Part shown: one piece after another, positions 42,217 to 54,925 of the stretch
Layout: the number at the start of each line of letters is the position of its first letter
How positions within the stretch are numbered: the stretch's first letter is position 1
Assembly: GCA_950097015.1 (NCBI GenBank)
Contig: CATNEN010000038.1
Location: forward strand, 13,014,001-13,078,000
DNA from: Macrostomum hystrix
Taxonomy: Eukaryota > Platyhelminthes > Macrostomidae
Length of the DNA: 64,000 nt
Direction of reading: 5' to 3'
Made by a program: the position numbers and the translations under genes
The notes under the pieces: model-generated
Seen by the model: only the letters and a program-made list of their open reading frames with translations
Database searches by the model: none
What the model was told of the DNA's origin: nothing

Positions 42217-45200
42217 CTAAGCAACTCGAGCCTCAAAACAGCCCAGATAGAGTTCTTCGTGCGGTATACGCTTTTGAGTTAAAAAATTCTTAACAACAGG
42301 CCTCAAAACTGGTCCACCATTTGAATGTTTACCATGCCCAGTGATCACTCTAAAAGTCTTTAAGCCTTCATTAGATCCTTCACTCAAAGTAGTCTTTATT
42401 GCTTGAATCGCTTCACTGGCGGTCATACCGTGCAGATCCAGCTCTACTGAACGGGATCGATGGTTCACAGCAGTGGTTGCCGTGGCAACTAACACAGCTC
42501 GCTCCTGCCGCTCCTGCTGCGCCAGCAAGCCTGCCTGGCGCATATGGTGCGACTGCACCCGGCTATCCTTGGCATAGGCGGCCCTAGTCAAGCAGTCCCG
42601 CCTGCGACTTCGATAATCAGCGCTGATCCGACTCAGATCAGTGTACACACCCGCGTTAGCGCCAGCTTGGGTTACGTCTGCTGATGTCCGATCATCTAGC
42701 GGCGCAATGGGCAGCTGAGCAGTCTCCCTATGATCATTTGGTATCGCCGGTTCTAATCCGCATTCCAGAAGCGTAGAGAAAGCGACCTCATAACTATTGC
42801 CGCAGTCAGCTAATAGAGACACCGCAACGTCCTCCGAAAGGCCTGGAAAAGCTTTTGATAGGCGATTGAGGCTCAAGCGACTCGCTAGCGGATCTGCGTG
42901 GCTCCATCGACTAAACACAGACAAGGAAGGCGACGAATATGACGCCGGTTGGCGCGGCTGCGCCCTGTCAACTGTCAGCGTCGCGGGCTTCACATGAGGC
43001 GACAAGCCTATATGATCAAGAAAGGCTGCATACAAGGCCAACAGCACCGAGTCAGGCGGGCGCCAGTCACTGAGGATGTCGTCAGCAAGGCCGGCTAAAA
43101 GATCTTCAGCACTGTCACTATCATTAACACCGAAGCGGCGATGCAAAGCCAGTAGAGTGCGCTTGTTCATCAGACCGGATAAAACCTGCGAGTATGCGGG
43201 TTGTCAGGCTATTAGCAACAGTAAGGCTAGGAGCACATTAGTAACAAAGTAACAAAGGCTTTTCATTAGCAAAATTGTCTATATACTTTAATAATGCTCT
43301 ACCTGATCATCGCTGCATTCAGCATTAGTTTCAGTAGCGGTTTGAGGCTTAAGTTCATCATCCGGAGTGCATTCACCGAGTGAGAACTCAACTGGTTCTA
43401 GCAAATTTACGTTTAAAGAATCTGTTCCATGTAAATGTGCAGGTACTGTATCTACGACAGCATTCACGACATCAGAGCCTAACGAAGAAGCGACGCCAGT
43501 ATCGGCTGTCAAAAGTTGCGAGCTGTAGGCTACAGATAGGTGTCGCAGTTCCTCAACCGTGGCTGCCAAATCTTTGCCATTCGCTCTGTAAATATCGGCT
43601 AGCACACTGGGATCAAACTCAGGGAATATACTGGCCAGATAGGATGAATCTTCGTCATCTTCAGCATTTTTTACTTCTGATACAGGTGACGCTGAAGAGG
43701 ACTTTGTAACACCTGGCGAACTGCCGATTTTGGTCAACTCAGCAGGCAGTCGACTAGACTCAAAATTAACTTGCTGTGGTGCATTTGGCCTTTCTTCTAA
43801 GAGGCTGCTCCACTGGGCAACTCGGGCAGAGCGCTCTAGACCCTCATGAAACGAGCGCAGCATCTCAGGATGTCGATAGTCTACTATAGGGCGCTTTGTC
43901 TACAAGAGGGTTTCAGTGGAAGATTTTTTCGCAAAATTATTGCAACCTGTGGAAAACATGAAAGGCTAAAATTCTGTAAATTATTTACTAATTTACTATG
44001 ATGGGCAGACTATTAGGGCAATGATATTTCATAGACATAGGTTCATGAAGTAATGTATCATATAACTGGGTTTAGGGTAATCTTCCGGGTGGCTTTTAAT
44101 CCGCTGCTTGGTCCGATTTTTTTGTCTGTCGTCTGAATTTTGACCGATTTCTGGACGAAAATGTAAAATACAGACAGAATTGGGATTTCAGGTTGATTTA
44201 TCATACAGGTTTAAATATTCCGAGAAGATTTTGGAGTAGGGGTGTGTGGCACAACTCGGATTATAGATGATCAGAGATCTTAAAGATTAGGGATAATCAG
44301 AAATCTAACGAATTAGGGAGATGATCATACATCTAACGGATTAGGGAGATGATCATACATCTAACGGATTAGGGAGATGATCAGACATTTAACGGATAAG
44401 GAAGATGATCAGACATCTAACGGATTAGGGAGATATTCAGACACCTAACGGATCAAGGAGATGATCAGACACCTAACGGATTAGGGAGATAATTATATAT
44501 CTAACAGATTAGGGAGATGATCAGACATCTAACGGATTTGGGAGACGATCAGACTTCAGATAACGAATTTAGCAATGATCAGACATCTAAAAAATTAGGT
44601 ATGATTTGATATATAACTGGAACTAAAGGCCGGTGCTTTGATCGACTTAGCAGAAGAGCGCGGACCTGAGACCTCTGCTGAGCACTGGTGGGCTTAGGCA
44701 GCAGCACAGCCTGTACGCAGTAGACGGTGCCCCTGCGAGAGTCGCTTACGATAGCGTCTGCTACACGTGCGCCATTACAATCACGCCCGGGTGAGTCCGC
44801 ATCGACAAATCGCAGCTGCTCAAAATTTTCCCACATTTCCCGCAGCTTCTTTTTGGGCACAGAGTGAATATTGCGCTGAGACAATTGGTTGATGTCAAAC
44901 CGCCAAGCTGTACATGGTTCCGCAATGACTGTTAGATAACCATTTGATGCGGCAATAGAAAGGTAGCTCACAAAATCGCAGGTTTTCACATTTGTGTTGT
45001 CAATGATTATAACTGCCTTGCGATCCAAAACACTTGTAGAAACTAAAAACATTTTATTAAAAATGCTTGAGGAAGGGCGCATGCGAAAATTAAGTAGTCC
45101 ATCATAAATCCAGTTTAACTGTAAAACCCACAATCTAATCATTTCTTTCAGTTAAGGTCCTAAACAGTACTTCAAAGTTTTGATGGTAAATCCCCTAACC

Positions 45201-45763
45201 AGCCCATTGATTCAAGTGTGACCATTCAATTCCATTATTGAGCAATGCAGGTAAGCCCGCTATCTAATCAATTGTCTTAGGCAAGTCTAAAATTTCATAC
45301 TGAGTGCTCCTGCTGCCATGTAAAATCCAGGAAATTCCAGGAAACTATCCACCCTAATGACAAACTAATTAGGCTGTAGCAGTGTTGACATACCCTTTTG
45401 TTGACAGAAGACATGAGCTTCTGATATAAAATTGGGATTGTAGCAGTATTCACCAGTTGGTGAGTAAAAATAATCATCTGCACTGCATATGCAACACAAT
45501 TCTGATCCAAATCTAGACAAGATTGCTCTAAAATGAGTCAGATTAGTTTATGGATTTGAATGACATAACAAAGTCTGCATTGTTGAACTTATCAAAGAAT
45601 GAGTTTGAAAAAGTATATACCTTGTAAGTGTTGACTTGCCACTTCCTGGCAAGCCCCGTAGAATAAGGAAAATGTTGCTTTTCTGTTCCACATGAAATTC
45701 TATTACAAGAAATACTGGATGAATGGAGTTAGGTTTAGCACAATGGTATTCTCTAGATTCCAT
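42217..45763 (-). CDS. N4BP2-like protein: P-loop kinase, CUE-like and Smr domains (four exons)
   Basis: Exons in coding order: 45,763-45,621; 45,032-44,666; 43,899-43,303; 43,185-42,217, in phase, giving about 691 residues. Exon 1 has a textbook Walker A (LRGLPGSGKSTLTR). Exon 2 continues a polynucleotide-kinase-like fold (AVIIIDNTNVKTCDF; TVIAEPCTAWRFD; RNIHSVPKKKLREMWENFE). Exon 3 has a CUE-like segment (YLASIFPEFDPSVLADIY...ATVEELRHL) that would bind ubiquitin. The last exon ends in an Smr nuclease-type domain (VELDLHGMTASEAIQAIKTT; VITGHGKHSNGG). Known N4BP2 has kinase and Smr domains, and its relatives act in RNA cleavage at stalled ribosomes; that role here is inferred. The donor of exon 2 (GTCCGC) is the weakest junction, and the ATG at 45,763 is simply the nearest in-frame one. 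Confidence 0.85.
44259..44595. repeat. satellite array, 28-bp unit, about 12 copies
   Basis: Units of the type GATGATCAGACATCTAACGG... repeat every 28 bases with moderate divergence. The array lies in the intron between exons 2 and 3 of the N4BP2-like gene and ends about 70 bases short of the exon 2 donor. Confidence 0.9.
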
Positions 45764-46001
45764 TGTGACTTTTCTGAAATGGTGAGATGCTACACATGAG
45801 ATGCTATACACATGAGTAGCCATATGTAAATAGATTTTCACTCATAGCTATATATATTCACAAACAATGATAAAAGCGCAGCTACAAAAATAAATTATTA
45901 TATTAAAGTTAAAGGTATCCACCTTATTGTTGAACCATAAGACAAGGCTTAAAACTGATAGCAGATTAGCTATAAAATATTCTGTAGCTCCTAGTAAGGG
46001 G

Positions 46002-46075
46002 ATAATAGCCTAGTGGTTAGTTTTACACTTGCAACTTGAAGACTGGGAGTTTGATTCCCAACTTTACTAGAACGA
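46002..46075 (+). repeat. tRNA-like sequence (pseudogene or SINE)
   Basis: Contains a good A box (TAGCCTAGTGGTTAG) and B box (GGGAGTTTGATTCCC, with a 5-bp T-arm stem), spaced like a tRNA. The acceptor stem does not pair in the standard register, so a working tRNA is unlikely. It abuts the Merlin-like element that starts at about 46,079. Confidence 0.5.
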
Positions 46076-46078
46076 TTT

Positions 46079-46561
46079 GGGCAATATTCTACTTCCATTC
46101 GTTATATTATTTTTTCGTTTGAATTCATGCCACATGTGCATTCTGAGTTTGAAAAGTTGCGCTGACGTGGCTTTGCCGTGACTTGACACTTGGATCTAGG
46201 CCTATTTCTATGGCAAAATCTGGCAATTATGGGGGAACAGGAAGCTAAGGCACAGAAATTCTACAGTCTGAAGATTTTGCAAATGCCAAGCTGCATCAAA
46301 TGTATGGCACGAGTGCTGCTCTATTTGAAAGCCACCTCAAAGAATTCTTATGGCACTGTCTATACCCCAAGAATAGCTTCGGTGCCCTCCTCTACTGGAT
46401 TAGGCACTTACCCGGTCTGAAAGAAGAAAGACTGACCAAGACTTTTCAGAACTGTCTGACCAAACTACTGTCTTATTGTTACCGTTAAACTTGTTTTTTG
46501 TCATTATCTGTCATTTGCAAACAAAAAATAATATAACGAATGGAAGTAGAACATTGCCACA
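46079..46561 (+). mobile_element. short Merlin/ISXO2-like DNA transposon remnant
   Basis: Inverted ends of about 43 bases (GGCAATATTCTACTTCCATT at 46,080 and its inverse ending near 46,556) enclose less than 500 bp. The interior encodes, across a frame change near 46,300, a transposase C-terminal piece: MYGTSAALFESHLKEFLWHC and SFGALLYWIRHLP. This matches the 'FESyLaEFmWR...F..ll..I' end shared by Merlin and ISXO2/IS1016 transposases. The catalytic core is missing, so this is an internally deleted, non-autonomous copy. Confidence 0.65.
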
Positions 46562-48941
46562 ATTTGTGCCATTTAGAAGTAAAGTACAAGACACTTGCAC
46601 TTGCTTCAGTTCACCTAGCTATTACATGGGAACCAGCATCAGTTGAGGGGAATTAAGGGTAAATGTTGCACCCTTAGTCAATGGACTAACCAGCAATATG
46701 CAGCCTTCAGTTTCATTGTACAAAAGCAGCAGCTATGCTATTGTCAGCAAATCTGGTCTAATAAAAGAAAGACAAACTATTGTACATTATAAGTTCAAAC
46801 ATTTTTGTAAAAAATACAATAAAAGTGAGTTTTTGTTAATTCAATAGGGAATTCAAAAAGAAATTAGGAAATAACTAAGTCTGAGCTACATTGGTATGAA
46901 AACTAGTAAAAATATCTAACTCTTATAACTAGGGGTCAGATAGGATCCCAAATTAGAATCCCAAAAACTCGAGATCCTGATAAATTTAGGATCCCGATCC
47001 CAACTTTTAGAAAGTCTGGAATCAGGATGGGCTTATCTCATGCCCCATATATATACATAGCTTGGTAAAAATCAATAAACAGCTTGAAAAATTCGATGTA
47101 GGCTGGACCAAGGAAGAACTAAGGTTTCAACTGATGTTAAAACTTAAAAGTAATCCATTTGCTTTAATGTTTTTTAAAATACTTTATACTTGAAGATCAC
47201 AGATTTCATTCATCCTATTTTGTAACATAACAAGATGCAAAATGGCTTTCTTTTTTTACTAGGCCTAGGCCCCTACTTTCAGAAGAGTTCCTTCATTCAA
47301 AAATAGGCCCCTATCAAGTCCCGGGAGACAATCCCAACCAATCCCAAAAATCTTGATCCTGTCTGACCCCTACTTATAATATATTATTATATTCCATAGG
47401 CCTAACTCTGATATCTGTAAGGCCTAGACAAAACTAGACAAAACGGTAGCTTTTTTGTTTAGAAGTATAAGTTTATAACAATATATTAAATATTAGGCAT
47501 ATAGGCCCACATTAGGCCCTACAGATCAACATATTTTCTTTTTTGATTCTCAACATAAAAAATGAGCAAGGATTTGCATGCAAGAGATACAATTTATTTG
47601 TTCCTAAAGCTTTTCAAAGAGACATGCATCAAAGAGTTCGAACGTAAGAACAATTCTGGCAAAGCGCCACGAGATAACCATCAAACAACGTATTTGTTTA
47701 CTTTGCAACGGTGGGGTTGGACCTGAAAGTCAACACGATTTTGTTCATATAGATTTTACCTGTTACCAGGTTGATGATAGGAAACGAAATTCTAGCACGC
47801 TATAATAATTCCGATGATGTGCGTTAAGGTGCGTTTAAGCAAAATATAAATAGAAAAAAATATATTCTACTTTAGAACAGAAGCATTACTTATAAATCCA
47901 TTTAGTTAGTAAAATGCTTTTTATATTTTTGTTTATTTTATGTTTTGCATTTCTCAAGCCTTTAGTTTTTAATAACTTAGTTTTCTACGACAGAAAACTC
48001 TAATTAAGAATCAATCCTATCATTATTTTATATTTACTTTGCTTGCTTAGAGCCGTCGACGGACGTGGGAGCCACTCTTTGGGGGCAATGCCAGCTAGGA
48101 TTAAAATTACCATGGAAGTGGAAATATTTTTGGTTGCATTTTATCATACAGTATTCATTATGTTCTGTGTATTAGTCATATGTGTCATTTGCTGTTATAG
48201 GTAGTGACTCTAAAGTAAAATGAATCTGACATTGTCGTTGTCAAGTATTTGGCCTTTTCAACACAACGTAAGAAATGATTTTAGGCGTTTTGTGTAACAT
48301 ACCTTTTAGCTTATTTTCACTTTTCCGATGTTTTGCTTAATAAACTAGAAAGTAACAGTACTTTTTTGTTGTGATACATTTTAAGGGGGCACTGTGACAG
48401 TGTGATGCTGTCACCCGCAGCTGCATAGTTTAGTATTTCCCTTTTAGAGGGCACATAGACCTGTCGCTTCTTACTCTCAGAGTCTCAGCTTGACTGCTTT
48501 AGTCGACAAAACATTTATTGCTCGTCCCTAAGTAGCTTCCCGGAGCGTTTTTAGCATCTGATCATTATAGAACAGTAGGCCAGTACGGCGGTCGTTTTTT
48601 ATGAACCAGAAGCAACAAAATCTATAAAGTCCTGTGTTCCTTTAAAAAATAGTCATTGAATATGAAACTGCATACGAATTCGAATTGGAGTGAAGCAGAG
48701 ACGCTTCTATTAGATATCTGACGGCTACTATCACCAGCCAAACTGTACTGAATTGTACCGAATACCTGCCTCAATATTATATTTATTCGTTCACTGGTCT
48801 TCTGAAACCACCGAATTATGCAGGAATATATCATTCAGAAACTTTAAATTTATTTTACATTCGTTGTACATTCGTTTTACATTCATTATTTTACATACCT
48901 TTCACGTTCTATTGTATTTCAGCTGACTTTTTCGGAGAAAA
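46562..48941. other. intergenic region before the aminopeptidase gene
   Basis: AT-rich DNA with scattered short repeats (for example 'gatcc/tcccaa' words near 46,930-47,370). No exon, RNA gene or complete element could be supported. The aminopeptidase promoter should lie just before 48,900. Confidence 0.5.
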
Positions 48942-51900
48942 ATGCTGTACTCACTGGGTGCTTGTTTATCCCCTCAAGAGTCAAGCCATGACTGCATTGT
49001 AATCGTCGGTGACAATCCATTATTAATGGGTCAGCAGTTATCCCCATTTGCAGAAACTATTCAGCAATTTTGCGTGGTAAGTATACAGGTCGTATTCGCA
49101 TCAACAACGGCTGGTTATTCGGTGGTGAAAGACTAAATGATTAGTCTGCACTATTCAAAATTTTCACGTTGACGTTTGAACTAAATAAATAATAAAGAAA
49201 GCTAAAAATACTACTACAAAGTTTGTAATATGCTTGTTTAGTCCACTGTGGCAGCCGAGCGAGCGAGAAAGCTTATATTTTTGGGAATAAATAAGTTGTG
49301 TGATGCGCCATGTGTGGCCATAGATAACTTTAAGCCCCCCAGCAGCAGTCTACTGTACAAAAACAGTTATATTGCTGCTCGATCACATGGCTAATAGCGC
49401 TGGCAGCAAGCAATCAATTTGCACGCTCCACGTAAATAGATTGTCGGGCTGGCACTTAAAACTTCAGCAGTTTATTAGAGTTTTGCTCTTATGCTAATTT
49501 ATTAAAATCGAAAGCACTGCGTGTTGTTAAACTAAAGTTTTATTAACCAATATAAATCAACCCAATGCAGAAAAATCACTCGATTCTTTCTCCGAAGTCT
49601 ACAACATTTGTACCCTGCAGCGAGTCGCTTAGCCCAGCGGGTCGTATTGTCTTTGCCAATACCGGACCTCTAAATCGCGACTTTGACGACAGCAGAAGTC
49701 TGTATGATGCCGCCCAGCGCGGTATTGAACTCGCCATCGCAGCAGGATCTCGAAGACCGATTCTATGCCGAGCCTGGCTGGGCAGCCAGCCTCACTTACT
49801 GCCCGGTCGAGTCCGTATGCGACAAGCGAAGACTCATTGGACCGCTGCATTGCGTTGGGTGCCATGCAGGCTGTTTATTCTCCGTTGGAGGTGCGTGAAG
49901 CTGCCCTTGGTAAGATTTTCAGCGCATTTAAAGTGTAATTTTACGCATTCAGTTTGACACTACGAACGTTTTTTCGAATGCATTCTTTACATTTTCGAGT
50001 GCCTAAACACGTCCTACGATGTGATAAAAGTTATGTAAAAACGGTAACTTTAAAATTAGCATTGTAAAATAAAACGAAAACGACAAGACACACACATGCA
50101 TTTTATAACTGCGCATTGCGCTTTGTTTCTTACTGGCTGTGGCAACGGCAAACTGTAATTGTACGTTTGCTTCAGTGCTCTCGCGTGTAGTATATTCGTA
50201 TTTTATTGCAGGTGATACGAGTCAGACACCGATAGATCATCTGGGCTTGCTAGTATCTTCTGAGGCCGCAGCCAGAAGCTGCGACTCTGCAGCGGCTGAG
50301 GCCCGGAATCTCGCCACTCTGCTTGCGCTCGAATCAGGGCGCTGCCTTGCACGGGACATTGGTGGTTCAGATCCAGAGCGAATGACGCCAGAACGAATTG
50401 TCAACCGACTAGCGTCCGAGTTTTCCAGCCCCCATTCGAACAACCAGTTAAAGGAGCCAGGCTCCGTTTTCATGCAGGTGCGAAATCCGATGCCTAGGTC
50501 GAAAGGGTCAAGCATAACGATCAACTTAGCGAAATTTCTCTCGAATGCCCATTCCCCGTATAGCCTTCACGTGCCTTTTTGTTGGATGTTTCATCCTTGC
50601 ATAAACGAGCGTATACCTAAATTTTGTTTAGTAAACCGAAGTGAATTCCTAGTTCAGATAAAATCAGCAATAAAGAAAATATACTGTGAAATTTTAGGTG
50701 GAGGAGAGAATCGACCCAAGTAAATTTCCTCTAATGGCTGCTGTGGATCGTGGTAGCGCAATTCGACATCGAGGTCGGGTAGTGCATCTGAGCTACACAG
50801 GTCAAACAAATAAAGTGAGCATGCATTCTTACTACCGAATTTATACTGCTTTGTATCCTTTCATTGATCCATTGTTTGTGGGGCTTTGCGTATTTGCCCT
50901 TGTTTGGACCAAACTCTGCTAACGATATGAAAAACTCTAATACTTAGCCTTGTAAATTACGAGCATTTTCAGGAGTCAGAGACCAGTGAAACACTTCTAC
51001 TGGCTGGCAAGGGCGTCACCTTTGACTCGGGCGGGCTGAGCTTAAAAACTGGCGGCTCCATGGTCGGCATGCACAGAGACAAATGCGGGGCAGCGGCTCT
51101 GGCTGGTTTGTTTCGCGTCTTGGCAGACTTAAAGCCAACCGGCTTGTCAGTGCATTGCAGCCTGGGTCTGGTGCGGAACTCAATCGGTTCTGAGAGCTAC
51201 TCTCCCGATGAGATCATTGTCAGCAGGGCTGGCCGGAGAGTTCGAGTCGTGAACACGGACGCAGAGGGCCGTATGGTGCTCGCAGATCTGCTCTGCCTGC
51301 TGCGAGAGAGAGCGCTAAGCCTCCCTGAGCCAAGTAAGACTCGGCTGTTTAGTGTGGCAACACTTACCGGACACGCTGTGCTCGCCTACGGGCAAGGCTA
51401 TTCGATAGCCATGGATAATGGACCTGCGCGCAGAGCTGGAGTAGCTACAGGCCTGCAGGCTGCTGGAGACTGCATAGCCGACCCGTTTGAAGTGAGATGG
51501 CAACATTGCATGGATTGGCTTTCCTTAGTGTGCAAAATGAATTATTGTGCTTTTATTAGCTTATTTTAATATTGTAGTAAAACTTTCTTTGAAAGTATAA
51601 GAACATTTAAAATTTGCTGTCCTTCCGTTCCTAGATCTCCACCGTCAGAAGAGAGGACTGGGACTTTATTCGGTCATCTGGTCCCTACGAAGAGATTTTT
51701 CAGTGCAACGCACAGCCTAGCGCTGTTACACCAAGGGGTCACCAATTCCCGGCTGCATTTTTAACGGCGGCATCAGGATTAGATAAAGTCAGTATGATAT
51801 TTCCCTTTTCTTAATTATTTGTAAGAATTATTTTTACTCGTCTATGTGTCTCAAATCTGCTCATTGCACTCTCGAAACTACACGCAATAGCTAGTGAGCT

Positions 51901-52982
51901 CTTCCGCATACGCGCTCGAGAAACAGACGGTAGGGGGGCATGAGGCTGTGGTCTCGGGTTGATACGCAGATGCACTACAAAACAGTCTGCCATCGTCACA
52001 GTTCCACACTTTACACATGGCACTTCCGTTCCGTCGGCTGGTGCAGGAGGACAAGTGCCAACGGGACTTGGTCGCCGCAGCCATGACTTCGCAGGCGATT
52101 GCCCAGCAGCATCTGGCGGTGCCGGCGCAGGATGACGCTCAGGTCTGGTACGCCGGTGCAGGCAATCAGGTTTCTGGACAGCAACCTTTCAGAGTATTGC
52201 ACGCCCGGGGCGTAGCGCAGAGAGACCTGTAGAGTGGGTCCGGGACTCGATCTCATGTGGTGGTCATCGGAACCGCCTCCATTTCATACAGGAGGATCGG
52301 CTCCACGGCCGCGCGGAAGAGGCGCACCTTCAGGTCGTCCCTCACAGCTAAATTGAAGACGTTCCTGAGCAGGTGCGCCGCGCGCCTGATTCCTCCTGTG
52401 TGAGACAGGACCGGGCTCGTTGCTAGCGATCCAAGGTACCGGAAATCCTTGCAGACAGCGCTGGCTTTTCCCTCTGCGCAGGGCAAGTGCCGGGCAGCGT
52501 TTTCATTGTGCTAAAACTTCAGTGTGCTACGCCTGGTGGCAAGGAAATCGGTCACCCACCTTCAAACGTGCCAAAGTTGTCGGCGTGACTGTCATGATCG
52601 AGCAGCAACTGTGCTGACGACCCACAATGGACGGCGCAGTGATCTCTGCGCGCCGCCAGCAGCTTAAAGCATATCGGTTTTACAATTACGAGCGTATGCA
52701 CAATTTACTGCAGGCTATTTTACATAGCTAGAAAATTGTTGGACCAAGCACTTTTATTGTCTCTGAAAGGACCTCGGATTTTCAAAGTATTTTTACTTTA
52801 TGAGCCACTTTTTATAAACTCAAACATTTTAGAATGGTTTGGACTCAAAAGTGCCTCTGTCCTACTCTCATGTGGACATTGCGGGCAGTGCAGGTCGCAT
52901 GAAGTCCACACCACCGACGGCTTCACCTCTCTTGGCGTTCGCCATGCGATACATTCTTCCTAGACTACCACGTCATCTTTGA
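48942..52982 (+). CDS. NPEPL1: M17 leucine aminopeptidase, NPEPL1 type (seven exons)
   Basis: Exons: 48,942-49,076; 49,571-49,909; 50,212-50,477; 50,698-50,814; 50,973-51,491; 51,635-51,787; 52,833-52,982, about 559 residues. The N-terminal half has IVFANTGPLNRDFDDSR and ARDIGGSDPERMTPERIV, typical of the NPEPL1 branch. The catalytic half has LLAGKGVTFDSGGLSL (metal-binding lysine and aspartate), GMHRDKCGAAAL, the family signature NTDAEGRMVLAD, TLTGHAVLAYG, and the C-terminal VDIAGSAG. All metal ligands are present, so a zinc-dependent cytosolic peptidase is expected. In exon 2 the start (KNHSILSPKS) and end (GAMQAVYSPLEVREAAL) are in different frames; this needs an indel, sequencing error or hidden junction. 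Other phases are consistent. The ATG at 48,942 is tentative. Confidence 0.88.
52011..52486 (-). mobile_element. non-LTR retrotransposon 3' fragment in the last aminopeptidase intron
   Basis: On the minus strand the frame at 52,486-52,253 reads DFRYLGSLATSPVLSHTGGI and LKVRLFRAAVEPILLYEMEA, the well-known post-reverse-transcriptase region of RTE/Jockey-like elements ('dFkYLGs...Ri..A...K..l....v.piLlYg.E'). A shifted frame at 52,256-52,011 continues with GVPDLSVILRRHRQ. It is fragmentary, antisense to the host gene and GC-richer than the intron around it. Confidence 0.75.
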
Positions 52983-54925
52983 ACCTAGCTACAGGCGTCT
53001 TTGAATTCGGCTGGTATGAGTTGGGCTCTAGCGAGCCTCAACAGTTGCTGAATTGAAATAATAAGTCACGCTGTCCCTTCCCGTGATTTTTGATTGATTT
53101 CTGAACGTAGCGTTTTTTACGATACCTGCCAATGAAACGCTTTGCAATAATTGTTTTGCCTCTGATTGAGCTTACTATGGAGAGGCTAATAATTGCATTC
53201 CCTAATCTCTGATCCTAGAACTAGGATCGTGAAAAACAGATGTTTTTTTAATAATAAATGCACCATAAATTATATCCATGATTTAAGGGCTTTTGCTGTG
53301 TCCCCATCTATGATCGTATATTAATTTTTGTTTTGTCCGGACGAGAGCAGGTTTTTATGTCAAGGGCTTTGCAGACTCAACTACTAAAATTAGTTTTAAA
53401 TTTGAATTGCTTGTTTATTCATTTTTTTGTGAATACATTAACTTCTTTTAACGTCAAGGCTCATGTTAAATGTTTGAATCTAAATTCATGCATCATCTGG
53501 TTCAAGTAGTGTCCAGTGCGTAATAAGCAATTTATACGATAGAAAATTTTGTTTTAGGATATGAAAGCAAATATACATTCCCTTTTTAAAATCTTCCATG
53601 CTTTTAATTCGTTCAATGATTAAATTTTCAGTTTACTGGTTAAGTAATGAACTATATTTGCCTTCCTGTCAAAGTTTATTCTTCTGTTCTGACTGACAGT
53701 GGGTCAGTCTTTCTGACTGACACACAGAAAGAGGAACTGAAAATGAAGTACCTGAACTGCGTCTCCTTGACAAGCGTGTGCTAATCTTAGAAATCAATGC
53801 TGAGTGCACAGCTAGCCTCCGTTTGAAGACTTAACAATAGAGAGTTCAGAGACGATTCGCAAAACATTACTTCATATACGAGTACGAGCGTAATTTACTT
53901 ATAGGGAATCTTTTCGGAATCATCAAGATATTGTTAGGACCTAGGCTCTAAAGCTTTCCAAATGAAAGTTTTAAAGAAATATGAAAGCTTTCCAAATGGA
54001 TTCAGTTAGCAAATTTTCGTTATGAATGTTCTACAAGCGCTACTTCTTGTGGATCGTTTCTTATTCTAGATCAAATAATTATTCTAATTATTCATTTCTA
54101 ACGAATTTATTCAATAAAAGAACTTTTTAGTGAATTACGAACAGTAGTCCAAAATCGGTTTTTCGGTTGCTATGACTTACTTGACTTGCTTATAATAGTA
54201 TTATAGACATTACGTAGCTCTATTTACAATTGTTTTGTTACTATTTTCGTCGAGCACTTTTGCACAGTACCAAGCGGTAGTTAGAGAGTGATAAAAACTG
54301 TTATGTTTCGCATTCCAAACTTTACAGTCACATGATGAAAAGAATGCAGAAAATCGCAGATCGCTTTTAAAAACATTTGCATTGTGAGGATTTCAATGTA
54401 CGCTCGTACTGTACAGGGAGCTGTAGCGTCGCGAGTTGTTCAGTGCACTTTCATTCGCAATTTTACGATATAAAAACGACCTTAGGATGCAGGAATTACT
54501 ATATCTTGCTATTATCGAATTTTGAAAAGTACACTCGAGTTTACAAAACTGATAATTTATTCGTCATTTAGACTGCAATCCCTGATGGTGAGTGAGCCAA
54601 TCATAAAGGACAAACTGTTAGCACTAGCTTCAATTTTCAGACAAACTGTGGCTTGAATATGATCGAACAGGTGTTATGTAAATCGTGTATGGGTTTTTGG
54701 ATCGAGAGTAGGGAACTCCTATGCTCAAACATTATGCTTATTTCATAAACTATTGTCTCATTGTTATCTACTGCTAACAGCTAATGCCATTTTAAAACAA
54801 AGATACCGTTACGATCAATTATTTAGCACAATCCTGTTTAAAACACAAACTAAGTTGCGACAAACATCAAACACGAGTTGCGGTCAAGCTCAATAAGAGC
54901 AGCCTGGACTAAGCATAAGAATTTT
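52983..54925. other. intergenic region between convergent genes
   Basis: The aminopeptidase (plus) and ZP gene (minus) converge here, so both 3' ends fall in this AT-rich stretch. No exon, repeat array or element is supported. Confidence 0.6.

Noticed and set aside
44259-44595. CRISPR-like array
   Set aside because: Tandem 28-base units with no unique spacers.
46002-46075. Functional tRNA gene
   Set aside because: A and B boxes are good, but the acceptor stem fails to pair in the standard register.
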